Assembly (NCBI RefSeq): GCF_000245815.1
Contig: NZ_JH601103.1
Span: 507,254-571,253 of the forward strand
Direction: 5' to 3'
DNA from: Dolosigranulum pigrum ATCC 51524
Lineage (GTDB): Bacteria > Bacillota > Bacilli > Lactobacillales > Carnobacteriaceae_A
DNA length: 64,000 nucleotides
This document shows, piece after piece, positions 7,505 to 14,896 of the stretch; position 1 is the first letter of the stretch, and each line of letters begins with the position of its first letter. The position numbers were made by a program, and so were the translations under genes. Below the pieces are notes generated by a model. That model saw only the letters and a program-made list of their open reading frames with translations. It had not been told where the DNA came from and ran no database searches.

Positions 7505-8353
7505 CTATTTATTGTCCAAAACTACTTCTATCCCAAAGTGATCACTGACAACTGGAGCGTGCTCTCCATCAAAAATGACACGAGAACTTACTACATTGAT
7601 CTCTTTGGACACAAAAATATAATCAATTCGCTTATCGCTTGTCTGGTGAGCCCACCCATCAATCGATCCCTGAGCTGTGGCAAAGCCGCGTCGTACGTCA
7701 GCCACTTGATACGTATCAACTAAGAATGGAGCGGTCTCACGGATAAAGTCATAGCCCTCACCGCGAACAAGTGAGTTATTATTAAAGTCTCCAGCGACAA
7801 TCAACCTTGAGCGGTCTACCTCCTCCATATGAGCTAAAGCATTTTTCCACTCATGCTTAAATAACAACTCATCTGCATCACTTTGCCACCATGAAAAGTG
7901 TCCTGTCACAACTGTCCAATTCTGTCCATCTAATTGGACAGTGGCTTTTAAGTTCGTTCGCGTTGCAATATCATCATATGCTTGACTCTCTGATACAATA
8001 TAACTTTTTGCTTGGAGCGGCTGTTTCGCTAAGATAGCTAAGCCTTCATCATATTTATCATAGCCAATATGATTCGCTCCCCACGAGAAATAATAAGAAC
8101 TTCCTAGCTTCTCTAACATCTTCACGAGTACTAAGGCATAATTATTCTCCTTCAGTGGGACTGCTTGTTCATCTCGCTGCAGGGAACAAAATAAGTCATG
8201 GCTTACTTCTGGGCCACTCATTAATTGATTCACTTCCTGTAACATCACAACGTCATATTGTGCTTGATGAATGCGCTCAGCTAGATGACTTAACTTCTCA
8301 TACGACGCCTCTTCTAACCAACCGTGTACATTTAAGGTTAAAATATTCATCAT
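7505..8353 (-). CDS. mapP: Endonuclease/exonuclease/phosphatase-fold protein, probable maltose 6'-phosphate phosphatase (MapP)
   Basis: The fold is shown by the metal-site motifs LNVHGW (near residue 6), LQEVNQ (near 39), AGDFNNNS (near 188) and the C-terminal SDHFGIEV. At 282 residues it is a single-domain member with no signal peptide, so cytosolic. In Enterococcus faecalis the enzyme MapP, which lies beside the maltose PTS, dephosphorylates PTS-made maltose 6'-phosphate to maltose. Here the gene sits between a maltose-type permease and an intracellular alpha-glucosidase, and the window has no 6-phospho-alpha-glucosidase, which fits that role well. Its ATG overlaps the malL stop (TAATG), so translation is coupled. 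A sphingomyelinase-like or nuclease activity is the alternative. Confidence 0.7.
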   Translation of the reverse strand: MMNILTLNVHGWLEEASYEKLSHLAERIHQAQYDVVMLQEVNQLMSGPEVSHDLFCSLQRDEQAVPLKENNYALVLVKMLEKLGSSYYFSWGANHIGYDKYDEGLAILAKQPLQAKSYIVSESQAYDDIATRTNLKATVQLDGQNWTVVTGHFSWWQSDADELLFKHEWKNALAHMEEVDRSRLIVAGDFNNNSLVRGEGYDFIRETAPFLVDTYQVADVRRGFATAQGSIDGWAHQTSDKRIDYIFVSKEINVVSSRVIFDGEHAPVVSDHFGIEVVLDNK

Positions 8354-10011
8354 TAAGCCAACCGATACAGACGTGCTTCATAAGGACGTAATTGTATGTC
8401 TTTTTCCAGTGAATTTGGCACCTCATAGTTTGTCAAGACCAATTCTTTTAAGTCAAATGGTGTCAAATCAACTTCTGCTGAATCATTAAATACATTGACA
8501 ACAATCAAGTATGTTTCTGATTCTCCCTGACGTTTATACGCATAAACTTGCTTGTGTAATGGTAAGACTAATTCATAAGATCCGTAAATTAGCGCTTCAT
8601 TATCTCGACGTAGTGCAATCATCTCTTTATAAAAATGATAGATAGAATTTGGATCCTTGAGCGACTCAGCCACATTTATATCTGCATAGTTCGGATTAAC
8701 TCCTAACCAAGGTGTTCCTGTTGTAAACCCAGCTTCTGGTTGCGCATTCCACTGCATCGGTGTTCTCACATTATCACGCGAACTCGCATAAATATAATTC
8801 ATCGCTTCTTCCCGCGGAGTACCTTCTTTCATCATTTGACGGGCCCGGTTAACTGATTGAATATCATCATAATCAGTCAATTCATCAAACTGAACATTTG
8901 TCATTCCAATTTCTTGTCCTTGATAGATAAATGGTGTCCCTTGCATGAAGAAATACATCATACCTAATGCTTTGGCACTTGTTTTACGCAGAGTACCATC
9001 GTCTCCCATTGCAGAAACAGCGCGAATTAAGTCATGGTTTTCAATATAGAGCGCATTCCAGCCAATTCCATCTAAACCTTCTTGCCATTTGGTCAGAACT
9101 TGTTTATAGTCACGCAAATCAAAAACTTCACCATCACGCTCACCCCACAAGCCGAGTGCTTCGAACTGGAAAATCATGTCAAAGTAGCCTGACTCTTCAC
9201 CAACCCACTGCTCTGCATCTTTAATGCTTACCCCATTGGCTTCACCAACAGTCATAATATCATAATTGTTAAATGTTTCAGCAGCTAATTCGGTTAAGAA
9301 CTTGTCGATTCCTGGTTGATTCATATGACCATCATAACTAGGAACAACATCTTTATTTAGAGGATTCGGCATGTCAGGGAATCCTTCTCTTTTCTTAATA
9401 TGACTGATCGCATCAACACGGAAACCATCAATTCCCTTATCCAACCACCAATTAATTAAGCTATACACATCTTGACGGACAACCGGATTTTCCCAATTCA
9501 AATCCGGTTGCTTCTTGGAGAACACGTGCATATAATATTCTTCAGTCTTTTCATCATATTCCCAAACCGATCCACTAAAGATTGACTCCCAATTATTTGG
9601 ACGTTTCCCCTCTTCATCGCCTTCATGCCAAATATAGTAATCACGATACGGATTATCCTTACTTGAGCGCGACTCAATAAACCACTCATGCTCATCACTT
9701 GTATGATTCACGACTAAATCAAAAATAATCTTCATGTCGCATTTATGCACTTCTTCAATTAGACGATCACAATCTTCCATTGTCCCAAACTCGTCCAAAA
9801 TCGCCTTATAATCACGAATATCATAACCATTATCATCATTCGGCGAGTCAAAAATTGGACATACCCAAATCAAATCAATGCCTAGCTCTTTTAAATAATC
9901 TAACTTTTCAATCAGACCAGGTAAGTCCCCTATTCCATCGCCATTTGAATCATAAAAACTTCGTGGGTATACTTGGTACGCCACAATCTCTTTCCACCAT
10001 TGCTTACTCAC
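8353..10011 (-). CDS. malL: Alpha-glucosidase / oligo-1,6-glucosidase, GH13 (MalL type), 552 aa
   Basis: A cytosolic GH13 glucosidase that releases glucose from maltose and isomaltose-type oligosaccharides. The nucleophile Asp200 is in GFRVDAI, the acid/base Glu257 in TVGEAN, and the third carboxylate Asp327 in ENHD. The early DLVVNHTSDEH segment is also intact, and the spacing matches Bacillus oligo-1,6-glucosidase. It differs from the TreC paralogue at 60150, which has GEMSST after the acid/base. I start at GTG 10011 (MSKQWWKEIV), since AGGAAGG is eight bases upstream. A GTG at 10020 abuts the ribosome site. It is first in the operon and has a cre-like site and promoter upstream. Confidence 0.88.
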   Translation of the reverse strand: MSKQWWKEIVAYQVYPRSFYDSNGDGIGDLPGLIEKLDYLKELGIDLIWVCPIFDSPNDDNGYDIRDYKAILDEFGTMEDCDRLIEEVHKCDMKIIFDLVVNHTSDEHEWFIESRSSKDNPYRDYYIWHEGDEEGKRPNNWESIFSGSVWEYDEKTEEYYMHVFSKKQPDLNWENPVVRQDVYSLINWWLDKGIDGFRVDAISHIKKREGFPDMPNPLNKDVVPSYDGHMNQPGIDKFLTELAAETFNNYDIMTVGEANGVSIKDAEQWVGEESGYFDMIFQFEALGLWGERDGEVFDLRDYKQVLTKWQEGLDGIGWNALYIENHDLIRAVSAMGDDGTLRKTSAKALGMMYFFMQGTPFIYQGQEIGMTNVQFDELTDYDDIQSVNRARQMMKEGTPREEAMNYIYASSRDNVRTPMQWNAQPEAGFTTGTPWLGVNPNYADINVAESLKDPNSIYHFYKEMIALRRDNEALIYGSYELVLPLHKQVYAYKRQGESETYLIVVNVFNDSAEVDLTPFDLKELVLTNYEVPNSLEKDIQLRPYEARLYRLA

Positions 10012-10044
10012 ATCAATCACCTTCCTACTTTATCTGTCTTCTTA

Positions 10045-10073
10045 ATTGTATAGTCCTCAACCACTAATTGCAA
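10045..10073 (-). promoter_or_regulatory. Promoter of the malL-mapP-malT operon
   Basis: On the minus strand TTGCAA (10073-10068) and TACAAT (10050-10045) are 17 bases apart, about 35 bases upstream of malL. Confidence 0.6.
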
Positions 10074-10158
10074 TCAAATCTGTTCTGTTATCGGTATCAA
10101 AATAAATCCCAACACGACATTGACCCATCGTATTAGGATTTACATAAAAAGATACATC
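10057..10158 (-). pseudogene. Short C-terminal coding remnant upstream of malL
   Basis: A minus-strand frame of 33 residues (FYVNPNTMGQCRVGIYFDTD and following, ending LIAISG) is bounded upstream by a stop codon and has no start or ribosome site. The composition looks like real protein. It now overlaps the malL promoter and cre site. Family unknown. Confidence 0.3.
10086..10099 (-). promoter_or_regulatory. Catabolite-responsive element (cre) upstream of malL
   Basis: TGATACCGATAACA on the minus strand fits every fixed position of the CcpA consensus TGWNANCGNTNWCA. It lies about 13 bases upstream of the -35 of the malL promoter. It implies carbon-catabolite control. Whether repression or activation results is not clear from this position. 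Confidence 0.65.
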
Positions 10159-10197
10159 TTAATCTCATTTAAATATTAATTACTTGATACTGTAAAT

Positions 10198-10579
10198 CAA
10201 CTAAACTGCTCCCCTTTACGTACAAATACACGGTAGTAAATCCACAGACGAGCTCCACTTAAAATAACAAAACCCATAAAATTTCCCACTGGCATAAATA
10301 GCTAGATCACAACAAACAGGCTTATACTGAATAGGATAGTACTCTAGCAATAACATCATGAACACTAAGGAAAAACGCAATCAAGTACCCTGTATAAACT
10401 AAGTAAGATTGACCAATAATTGATTGAAATCCGTCTTTACTAAAATAGCTCGACTCATTATTATTCCAACTGACCAAATAAATCCTTGAATCATATTTGA
10501 ATATAGTAGATAACAAACCCAATATAATCTTTACTGTTGTACTCATCCTTACACCATTAGGACCAATATATCCAATCAT
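10198..10579 (-). pseudogene. Eroded membrane-protein gene
   Basis: The minus strand holds hydrophobic pieces in different frames: an 85-codon open stretch (10322-10579) starting MIGYIGPNG, and a terminal piece MPVGNFMGFVILSGARLW that ends RKGEQFS at 10198. Frame changes and stops between them indicate decay of a small integral membrane protein. Together with the remnant at 10057 this accounts for most of the 0.8-kb gap before the next gene. The interval 10580-10720 is AT-rich, and I see nothing in it. Confidence 0.4.
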
Positions 10580-10721
10580 TTATCCTTGATTAACTTAAAA
10601 ATCAATCTGATCAACAACTATCTTATCGCCAATTTTATTGTTTATATTTTTCTATTCTAAAATAGGATGTTCTATCATAAATGTCAGCTAACCTATTGTT
10701 TTCATTTGTTATATAATATTG

Positions 10722-10727
10722 TATAAT
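10722..10727 (+). promoter_or_regulatory. Probable -10 element of the Nudix gene
   Basis: GTATAATAG gives a consensus -10 about 75 bases upstream of the start codon. The -35 is not convincing: TTGTTT at 10696 is 20 bases away. Confidence 0.4.
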
Positions 10728-10804
10728 AGAGATACAATGAAACAATTTATAACTATTTAACTCATCACACACTATGTATATACTGATAAAATGAGGAGAG
10801 AGCA

Positions 10805-11332
10805 ATGGAACTTGTTAATACGTATAATGTTGAACGTCAACGTCTCATACAAACAACTGATCGTCATACGCCACTCGCACCAGGAGAATATATCGTCATC
10901 GTTCATGCTCTCATTCTTAATACGAATGGAGAGATCTTGATCCAACAGCGAGCCAATGACAAATCATTATGGGCAAACTTATGGGATATTTCCTGTAGTG
11001 GTGCTCCTATTGCCGGTGAGACAAGCGCTGAAGGAATCGCACGAGAGATAAAAGAAGAATTAGGATGGTCCATTGATTTTGACCATATTAGACCGATTTT
11101 GACAGCGAATTTTGACCATGGATTCTCTGATTACTATGTTTATCAGCTGGATAAATCGTTATCCATTGCAGATATTCAGTATAACACGCAAGAAATACAA
11201 GCTATCAATTGGGTTACTATGCCTGAAATTTTAGCTCTTATTGAACAAGATAAATTTGTTCCGTATAAACCTACTTTCCTTCAAGCTATTTTAGCGTGTG
11301 CCGAAGATTTTACTGAAATTAATCCTACGTAA
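10805..11332 (+). CDS. Nudix hydrolase, isopentenyl-diphosphate isomerase-like subgroup, 175 aa
   Basis: The Nudix box is complete: GAPIAGETSAEGIAREIKEE followed by LGW. It matches GX5EX7REUXEEXGU, so the metal-binding carboxylates are present. The surrounding features (AHALIL-type strand, LIQQRANDKSLWANLWDISC and the late INWVTMPEI) resemble the YfcD/Idi-like group that acts on diphosphate substrates, often of unknown identity. It is cytosolic. The ATG at 10805 has AGGAGAG nine bases before it. It is followed after 70 bases by a DegV protein on the same strand, possibly co-transcribed. Confidence 0.85.
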   Translation: MELVNTYNVERQRLIQTTDRHTPLAPGEYIVIVHALILNTNGEILIQQRANDKSLWANLWDISCSGAPIAGETSAEGIAREIKEELGWSIDFDHIRPILTANFDHGFSDYYVYQLDKSLSIADIQYNTQEIQAINWVTMPEILALIEQDKFVPYKPTFLQAILACAEDFTEINPT

Positions 11333-11402
11333 CTACTCAATATCCCTTCATATTAGAGATTGACTGAATGATAATATCACTAAATGATTAAAGGAGACTA
11401 TT

Positions 11403-12272
11403 ATGAAAACAGCCATTATTACGGACAGTACCGCTACATTATCTGAGAAATTAAAAGAGCATCCTGCTGTCTTTCAAGTATTTCCAAGCCTTGAGTTTGA
11501 AGATGGAGAAACATTCACCGACCAACCAGACAGCATATCACCAAAAGAATTTTACCGTAAATTGACTGAAGTTGACACTCTGCCAACGACTGCACAACCG
11601 AGTCCTGCTCAATTTATCGATATATTAGATACCATTGTCGCCCAAGGGTATGATCATGTCATTTTTATTCATCTTTCACAAAAGTTCAGCGGCACATTAG
11701 ATACAGCCCGAATGATTGCTCATGATTATAATGATCGATTAAAAAGTTATTTTATCAATTCTAAAGGCGTATCCCTTGTTATGCGGAATATGATTGAACA
11801 AACTCTTCGATTATTGGATGAGAGAGAGGATATTGAAAGCATTATTGATGACTTGAATTGGCTAGCAGAACAATCAACTATTTATTTAATGGTTGAAGAT
11901 TTAGACAACCTAGTCAAAGGTGGGCGGCTTGGTCATGCATCGGCTTTCATTGGTAATTTAATGCAAATTAAACCATTACTAAAAATTGGTGCTGATGGAT
12001 CCGTCGAAATGTTTGAAAAAATCCGTACAAAACGCCGTGTATATAAACGTTTTATTGAATTAATTGAAGAAGAAATGGATCACTTTGACAATAATGCACA
12101 ATTGTATTTTGCCCATGGTGATGCACACGATGATATTATGACCGTTATCGAGTTATTAAAGAAAAAATATCCTGAGCAATCATATACCCTCGATACACTA
12201 ACGCCGATCATTGGTGTTCATGGCGGTAAGGGGACAATTGGTATGGCCGTTGTTCCAACTATTCCCGCTTAA
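11403..12272 (+). CDS. DegV-family fatty-acid-binding protein (FakB-like), 289 aa
   Basis: A DegV protein. FakB members carry a bound fatty acid to the kinase FakA for phosphorylation and use in phospholipid synthesis. The N-terminal TDSTATL, the TTAQPSPAQF segment, the IHLSQKFSGTLDTAR block that lines the head-group site, and the GGRLGHASAFIGN motif are present. Length is typical. AAAGGAG precedes the ATG. The 3' end overlaps the convergent HD-domain gene by 14 bases. FakA is not in the window. Confidence 0.85.
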   Translation: MKTAIITDSTATLSEKLKEHPAVFQVFPSLEFEDGETFTDQPDSISPKEFYRKLTEVDTLPTTAQPSPAQFIDILDTIVAQGYDHVIFIHLSQKFSGTLDTARMIAHDYNDRLKSYFINSKGVSLVMRNMIEQTLRLLDEREDIESIIDDLNWLAEQSTIYLMVEDLDNLVKGGRLGHASAFIGNLMQIKPLLKIGADGSVEMFEKIRTKRRVYKRFIELIEEEMDHFDNNAQLYFAHGDAHDDIMTVIELLKKKYPEQSYTLDTLTPIIGVHGGKGTIGMAVVPTIPA

Positions 12273-12900
12273 AATAATCCCTTGCCTCATCTAGCTCATT
12301 AAAAAACTGGTCTAAAAAGTATATCATAAATTTATGTCGCTCTTTTGCCATTGTTTGTCCTTTTTCTGTATTCATTGATTCTCTTAGTAATAATAATTTA
12401 TCAAAAAAATGATGAATAGTTGATACCGACTTTTGATCAGTTGGCTTATAAAAGGGTTTGGTCGGATCATATAGCACTTGTCCCTTTGCGCCACCATAAG
12501 CAAATGCACGAGCTATCCCTACTGCACCCATTGCGTCTAGTCGGTCGGCATCTTGGACAATCTGCCCTTCAATGGTTGCGGGTTTTTCTCCTTTACTAAA
12601 AGATATGGTTTCAACAATTTGCAATACATGTTGAATAATCGATTCAGATACGCCTTCTCCTTCCAAAAAATAATAAATATTTTGCCGACCTTCTGCTTCA
12701 TCAAACAGTTTACTATCAGCTAAATCATGAAGTAAGGCAGCTAATTCAATAACTAATAAATCGCCTGTATTTTCCTTATCATATATACTTTTCGCAGTTG
12801 CCCATACACGTTCAATATGAAACCAGTCATGTCCACTGCTATCACCGTCTAGCTGTTCTTTAACAAACTGGACTGTACGCTCTATCAATTGTTGTCTCAT
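12259..12900 (-). CDS. HD-domain phosphohydrolase (YpgQ/YedJ-like), 213 aa
   Basis: A cytosolic metal-dependent phosphohydrolase. The HD signature is seen as GHDWFHIERV (near residue 24), AALLHDLADSKL (near 54) and VQDADRLDAMGAVG (near 114), giving the H...HD...D metal ligands. Relatives include nucleotide pyrophosphatases. The exact substrate is unknown. A good AAGGAGT site precedes the ATG by nine bases. It is convergent with the DegV gene (14-base overlap) and divergent from the DUF188 gene with only 50 bases between starts. Confidence 0.8.
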   Translation of the reverse strand: MRQQLIERTVQFVKEQLDGDSSGHDWFHIERVWATAKSIYDKENTGDLLVIELAALLHDLADSKLFDEAEGRQNIYYFLEGEGVSESIIQHVLQIVETISFSKGEKPATIEGQIVQDADRLDAMGAVGIARAFAYGGAKGQVLYDPTKPFYKPTDQKSVSTIHHFFDKLLLLRESMNTEKGQTMAKERHKFMIYFLDQFFNELDEARDYFKRE

Positions 12901-12950
12901 AACTATTACTCCTTATCACTTTTTTGACTAATATTAGAAAGGGTGTTTCT

Positions 12951-13403
12951 ATGCGTATTATTATAGATGGCGATGCTTGTCCTGTGAAAGAGATCATTAT
13001 TGAGGAAGCTATGGCTGTACCTATTCCCGTTCTCATGATCTCTTCTTACTCCCATTATACTTATCGTGAATTTCCTGATCAAGTTCAGCATATTTATGTA
13101 GAGTCATCTGCTGAAGCTACAGATTTTAAAATTTTAGAGCTTGCTACATCATCTGATATTGTTGTTACTCAAGATTATGGACTGGCCTCACTTTTGTTAG
13201 CAAAACAAAGTCGCATTCTACATCACCGTGGATTTGAATATACGCACCATAATATCCAATCCTTGCTTAGCAGCCGCTATCTCAATGCCAAGATACGACA
13301 AAAAGGAGGTCGCACAAAAGGGCCCTCCTCTTTAACTAATAATGAAAAGGAACGCTTTAGACAACTCCTCCAATCCTGTATCGATGATTTAACGGTTAAA
13401 TAA
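12951..13403 (+). CDS. DUF188 (YaiI/YqxD, UPF0178) family protein, 150 aa
   Basis: The product opens MRIIIDGDACPVKEIIIEEA, the family hallmark of a PIN/NYN-like fold with an early aspartate, and contains DIVVTQDYGLASLLL plus the basic RQKGGRTKGPS segment near the C-terminus. Members are conserved but of uncertain biochemical role. The fold suggests nuclease activity. The ATG at 12951 is chosen since AAAGGG lies about nine bases upstream; upstream in-frame starts have no such site. Its end overlaps the convergent neighbour by 15 bases. Confidence 0.85.
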   Translation: MRIIIDGDACPVKEIIIEEAMAVPIPVLMISSYSHYTYREFPDQVQHIYVESSAEATDFKILELATSSDIVVTQDYGLASLLLAKQSRILHHRGFEYTHHNIQSLLSSRYLNAKIRQKGGRTKGPSSLTNNEKERFRQLLQSCIDDLTVK

Positions 13404-13889
13404 TCGCGCCCAAAATCCTTTTGATTCTTGTTCTTCTTTGTATTCTAATAATTTAGTCTTATCTTCTAGTGCGTTATCCAGTTGTTTTTGGGTAACTGCT
13501 TGTAGTTGTTGTTGCTGATCTAATAGGCGATTCAACTCATCAATCTGATCGGCTTGACGTCCATTCCTTGTATTAGACTCTTCAATTTGACTCTTCTTCT
13601 CTTTAATATCTTCTTGTAATTGAATAATTTCCTGTCTAAGCTCTTCAATTGTATTGGACAGCTCTTGATTAATTGACTTTTCGTCTTTTTCAGTTTGATC
13701 TGTCGCGGGTGGTTTTCCTGTAATAGACTCAATTAATTGATGCTGTTCTCTATCTGTCAATACAATAATACCACGCGAATTAGTTGTGCGTTCTTCCTTG
13801 TCTAATTTTTTCAAGTGATTATGAATGGTTTGTTTACTCACGTCCAATTTATCTGCAAATTCTTTTACTGTTGGTCGTTTATCTGACAT
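13389..13889 (-). CDS. HTH plus coiled-coil protein (DUF536-like), 166 aa
   Basis: An N-terminal winged or homeodomain-like helix-turn-helix (TVKEFADKLDVSKQTIHNHL) is followed from about residue 65 to 150 by a long coiled coil rich in Glu, Gln and Lys. The C-terminal tag GFWARLFNR is typical of DUF536-type proteins, many of them plasmid-linked and near replication genes. I start at ATG 13889 (MSDKRPTV), nine bases after AAAGGA. An ATG three codons upstream touches the site. A role in DNA binding or segregation is possible, but none is shown by the neighbours. Confidence 0.7.
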   Translation of the reverse strand: MSDKRPTVKEFADKLDVSKQTIHNHLKKLDKEERTTNSRGIIVLTDREQHQLIESITGKPPATDQTEKDEKSINQELSNTIEELRQEIIQLQEDIKEKKSQIEESNTRNGRQADQIDELNRLLDQQQQLQAVTQKQLDNALEDKTKLLEYKEEQESKGFWARLFNR

Positions 13890-14117
13890 TGTATTCATTC
13901 CTTTGCTATTATTTATATGTATACCCTTATTTTGATTTTACATTATTGTCCATTTTGTGTCAAAGTATTTCACTAGCTAATAAAACATAATATTGTTTTT
14001 TATTCCATGATTTCTATTACTTATTCAGCCATTTTACTGCTTTCTTTTCAAAATATAGAAAAACAGTTGCAAGATAATGTATTAAATGCTAAGCTAGTTG
14101 TAGTTGAATACATAAAA

Positions 14118-14201
14118 CAAGGGGAGCTTTTAGCTGAGAGTGAACATTACTATGTTCTGACCCACTGAACCTGTTACGTTAGTGCGTGCGTAGGGATGTG
14201 T
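14118..14201 (+). ncRNA. TPP riboswitch (THI element)
   Basis: The conserved thiamine pyrophosphate aptamer blocks are present in order: GGGGAGC (14121-14127), GCTGAGAG (about 14133-14140), the variable P3 arm, GACCCACTGAACCTG (14159-14173) and GCGTAGGGATGTG (14188-14200). It lies directly upstream of the thiamine transporter gene. Binding of TPP should turn that gene off. The preceding 13890-14117 is AT-rich, with nothing else seen. Confidence 0.92.
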
Positions 14202-14235
14202 TGTCGTCTATCGTCATAGACGGTTATTTAGGTAT

Positions 14236-14268
14236 CTCCTCTTGTCCAATACAAAAGGAGGTTTTTTT
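14236..14268 (+). promoter_or_regulatory. Riboswitch expression platform: terminator stem containing the ribosome site
   Basis: CTCCTCTTGT pairs with ACAAAAGGAG around a five-base loop and runs straight into seven T residues before the ATG at 14269. The right arm is the thiT ribosome binding site itself. The same stem could therefore stop transcription and hide the ribosome site. A second small hairpin (CGTCTAT/ATAGACG, about 14206-14223) lies between aptamer and platform and may be the competing element. Confidence 0.7.
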
Positions 14269-14823
14269 ATGCGTGATAAAAAATTATCGATGTTAATTGA
14301 AGGGGCTATTATGATTGCCGTTGCTGAAGTGCTGTCCATGTTACCGACAGGATTCGGGCCGTATAATATTTCTATCGGGGTTATTCCTATTATTTTATTT
14401 GCTTTTCGTCACGGAACAGTTAAAGGATTTTTAATCGGCTTTACTTATGGTCTACTCAAAATTGTTCTCGGTGATATTCAAGGAGTTGTACCACTTCAGA
14501 TTGCAATTGAATATTCTGTACCTTATCTAAGCTTAGGCTTGGCGGGTTTAGTTGGTGACAAAATTCGTCAAGCAGCTAAGCGTGGAGATAAAGCTTACGG
14601 TTATATTGCAACGGGGACAGTTATTGGTTGTTTTGCCCGATATATTTGGCATTACATTGCGGGAGTTGTCTACTGGGGACACTATGCTCCTGAAGGACAG
14701 AGCCCATATGTATACTCTTTAATCGTAAATGGCGGTAGTATGGTTGTCACAACAATTGCAACTATTATTGTACTGAGTTTACTTTATGCTAACTCCAAAC
14801 GCCTTTTCCGATTAAATGTTTAA
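14269..14823 (+). CDS. thiT: Thiamine transporter ThiT (ECF S component), 184 aa
   Basis: An integral membrane substrate-binding subunit of an energy-coupling-factor transporter, with about six helices. The motif SMLPTGFGPYNISIGVIPI (near residues 24-44), the GFTYGLLKIVLGD segment and the CFARYIWHYIAGVVYWG block are typical of ThiT, whose aromatic residues bind thiamine. It depends on a shared EcfA/A'/T module not encoded here. The ATG at 14269 follows AAAAGGAGG. Upstream in-frame starts would disrupt the riboswitch platform. The TPP riboswitch confirms the substrate. Confidence 0.93.
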   Translation: MRDKKLSMLIEGAIMIAVAEVLSMLPTGFGPYNISIGVIPIILFAFRHGTVKGFLIGFTYGLLKIVLGDIQGVVPLQIAIEYSVPYLSLGLAGLVGDKIRQAAKRGDKAYGYIATGTVIGCFARYIWHYIAGVVYWGHYAPEGQSPYVYSLIVNGGSMVVTTIATIIVLSLLYANSKRLFRLNV

Positions 14824-14842
14824 TTAATTTGTTACCCATTCC

Positions 14843-14877
14843 AAAAGGCATTGCTTTTGCCAGCAATGCCTTTTTTT
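14843..14877 (+). terminator. Terminator of thiT
   Basis: AAAGGCATTGC pairs with GCAATGCC and is followed by seven T residues. The symmetric stem may also end the convergent trkH transcript. Confidence 0.9.
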
Positions 14878-14896
14878 AATGATTATTTTTTTACTA

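Noticed and set aside
9780..10067. Plus-strand 95-codon ORF opposite malL
   Set aside because: His/Ser-rich shadow of a conserved GH13 gene with no ribosome site.
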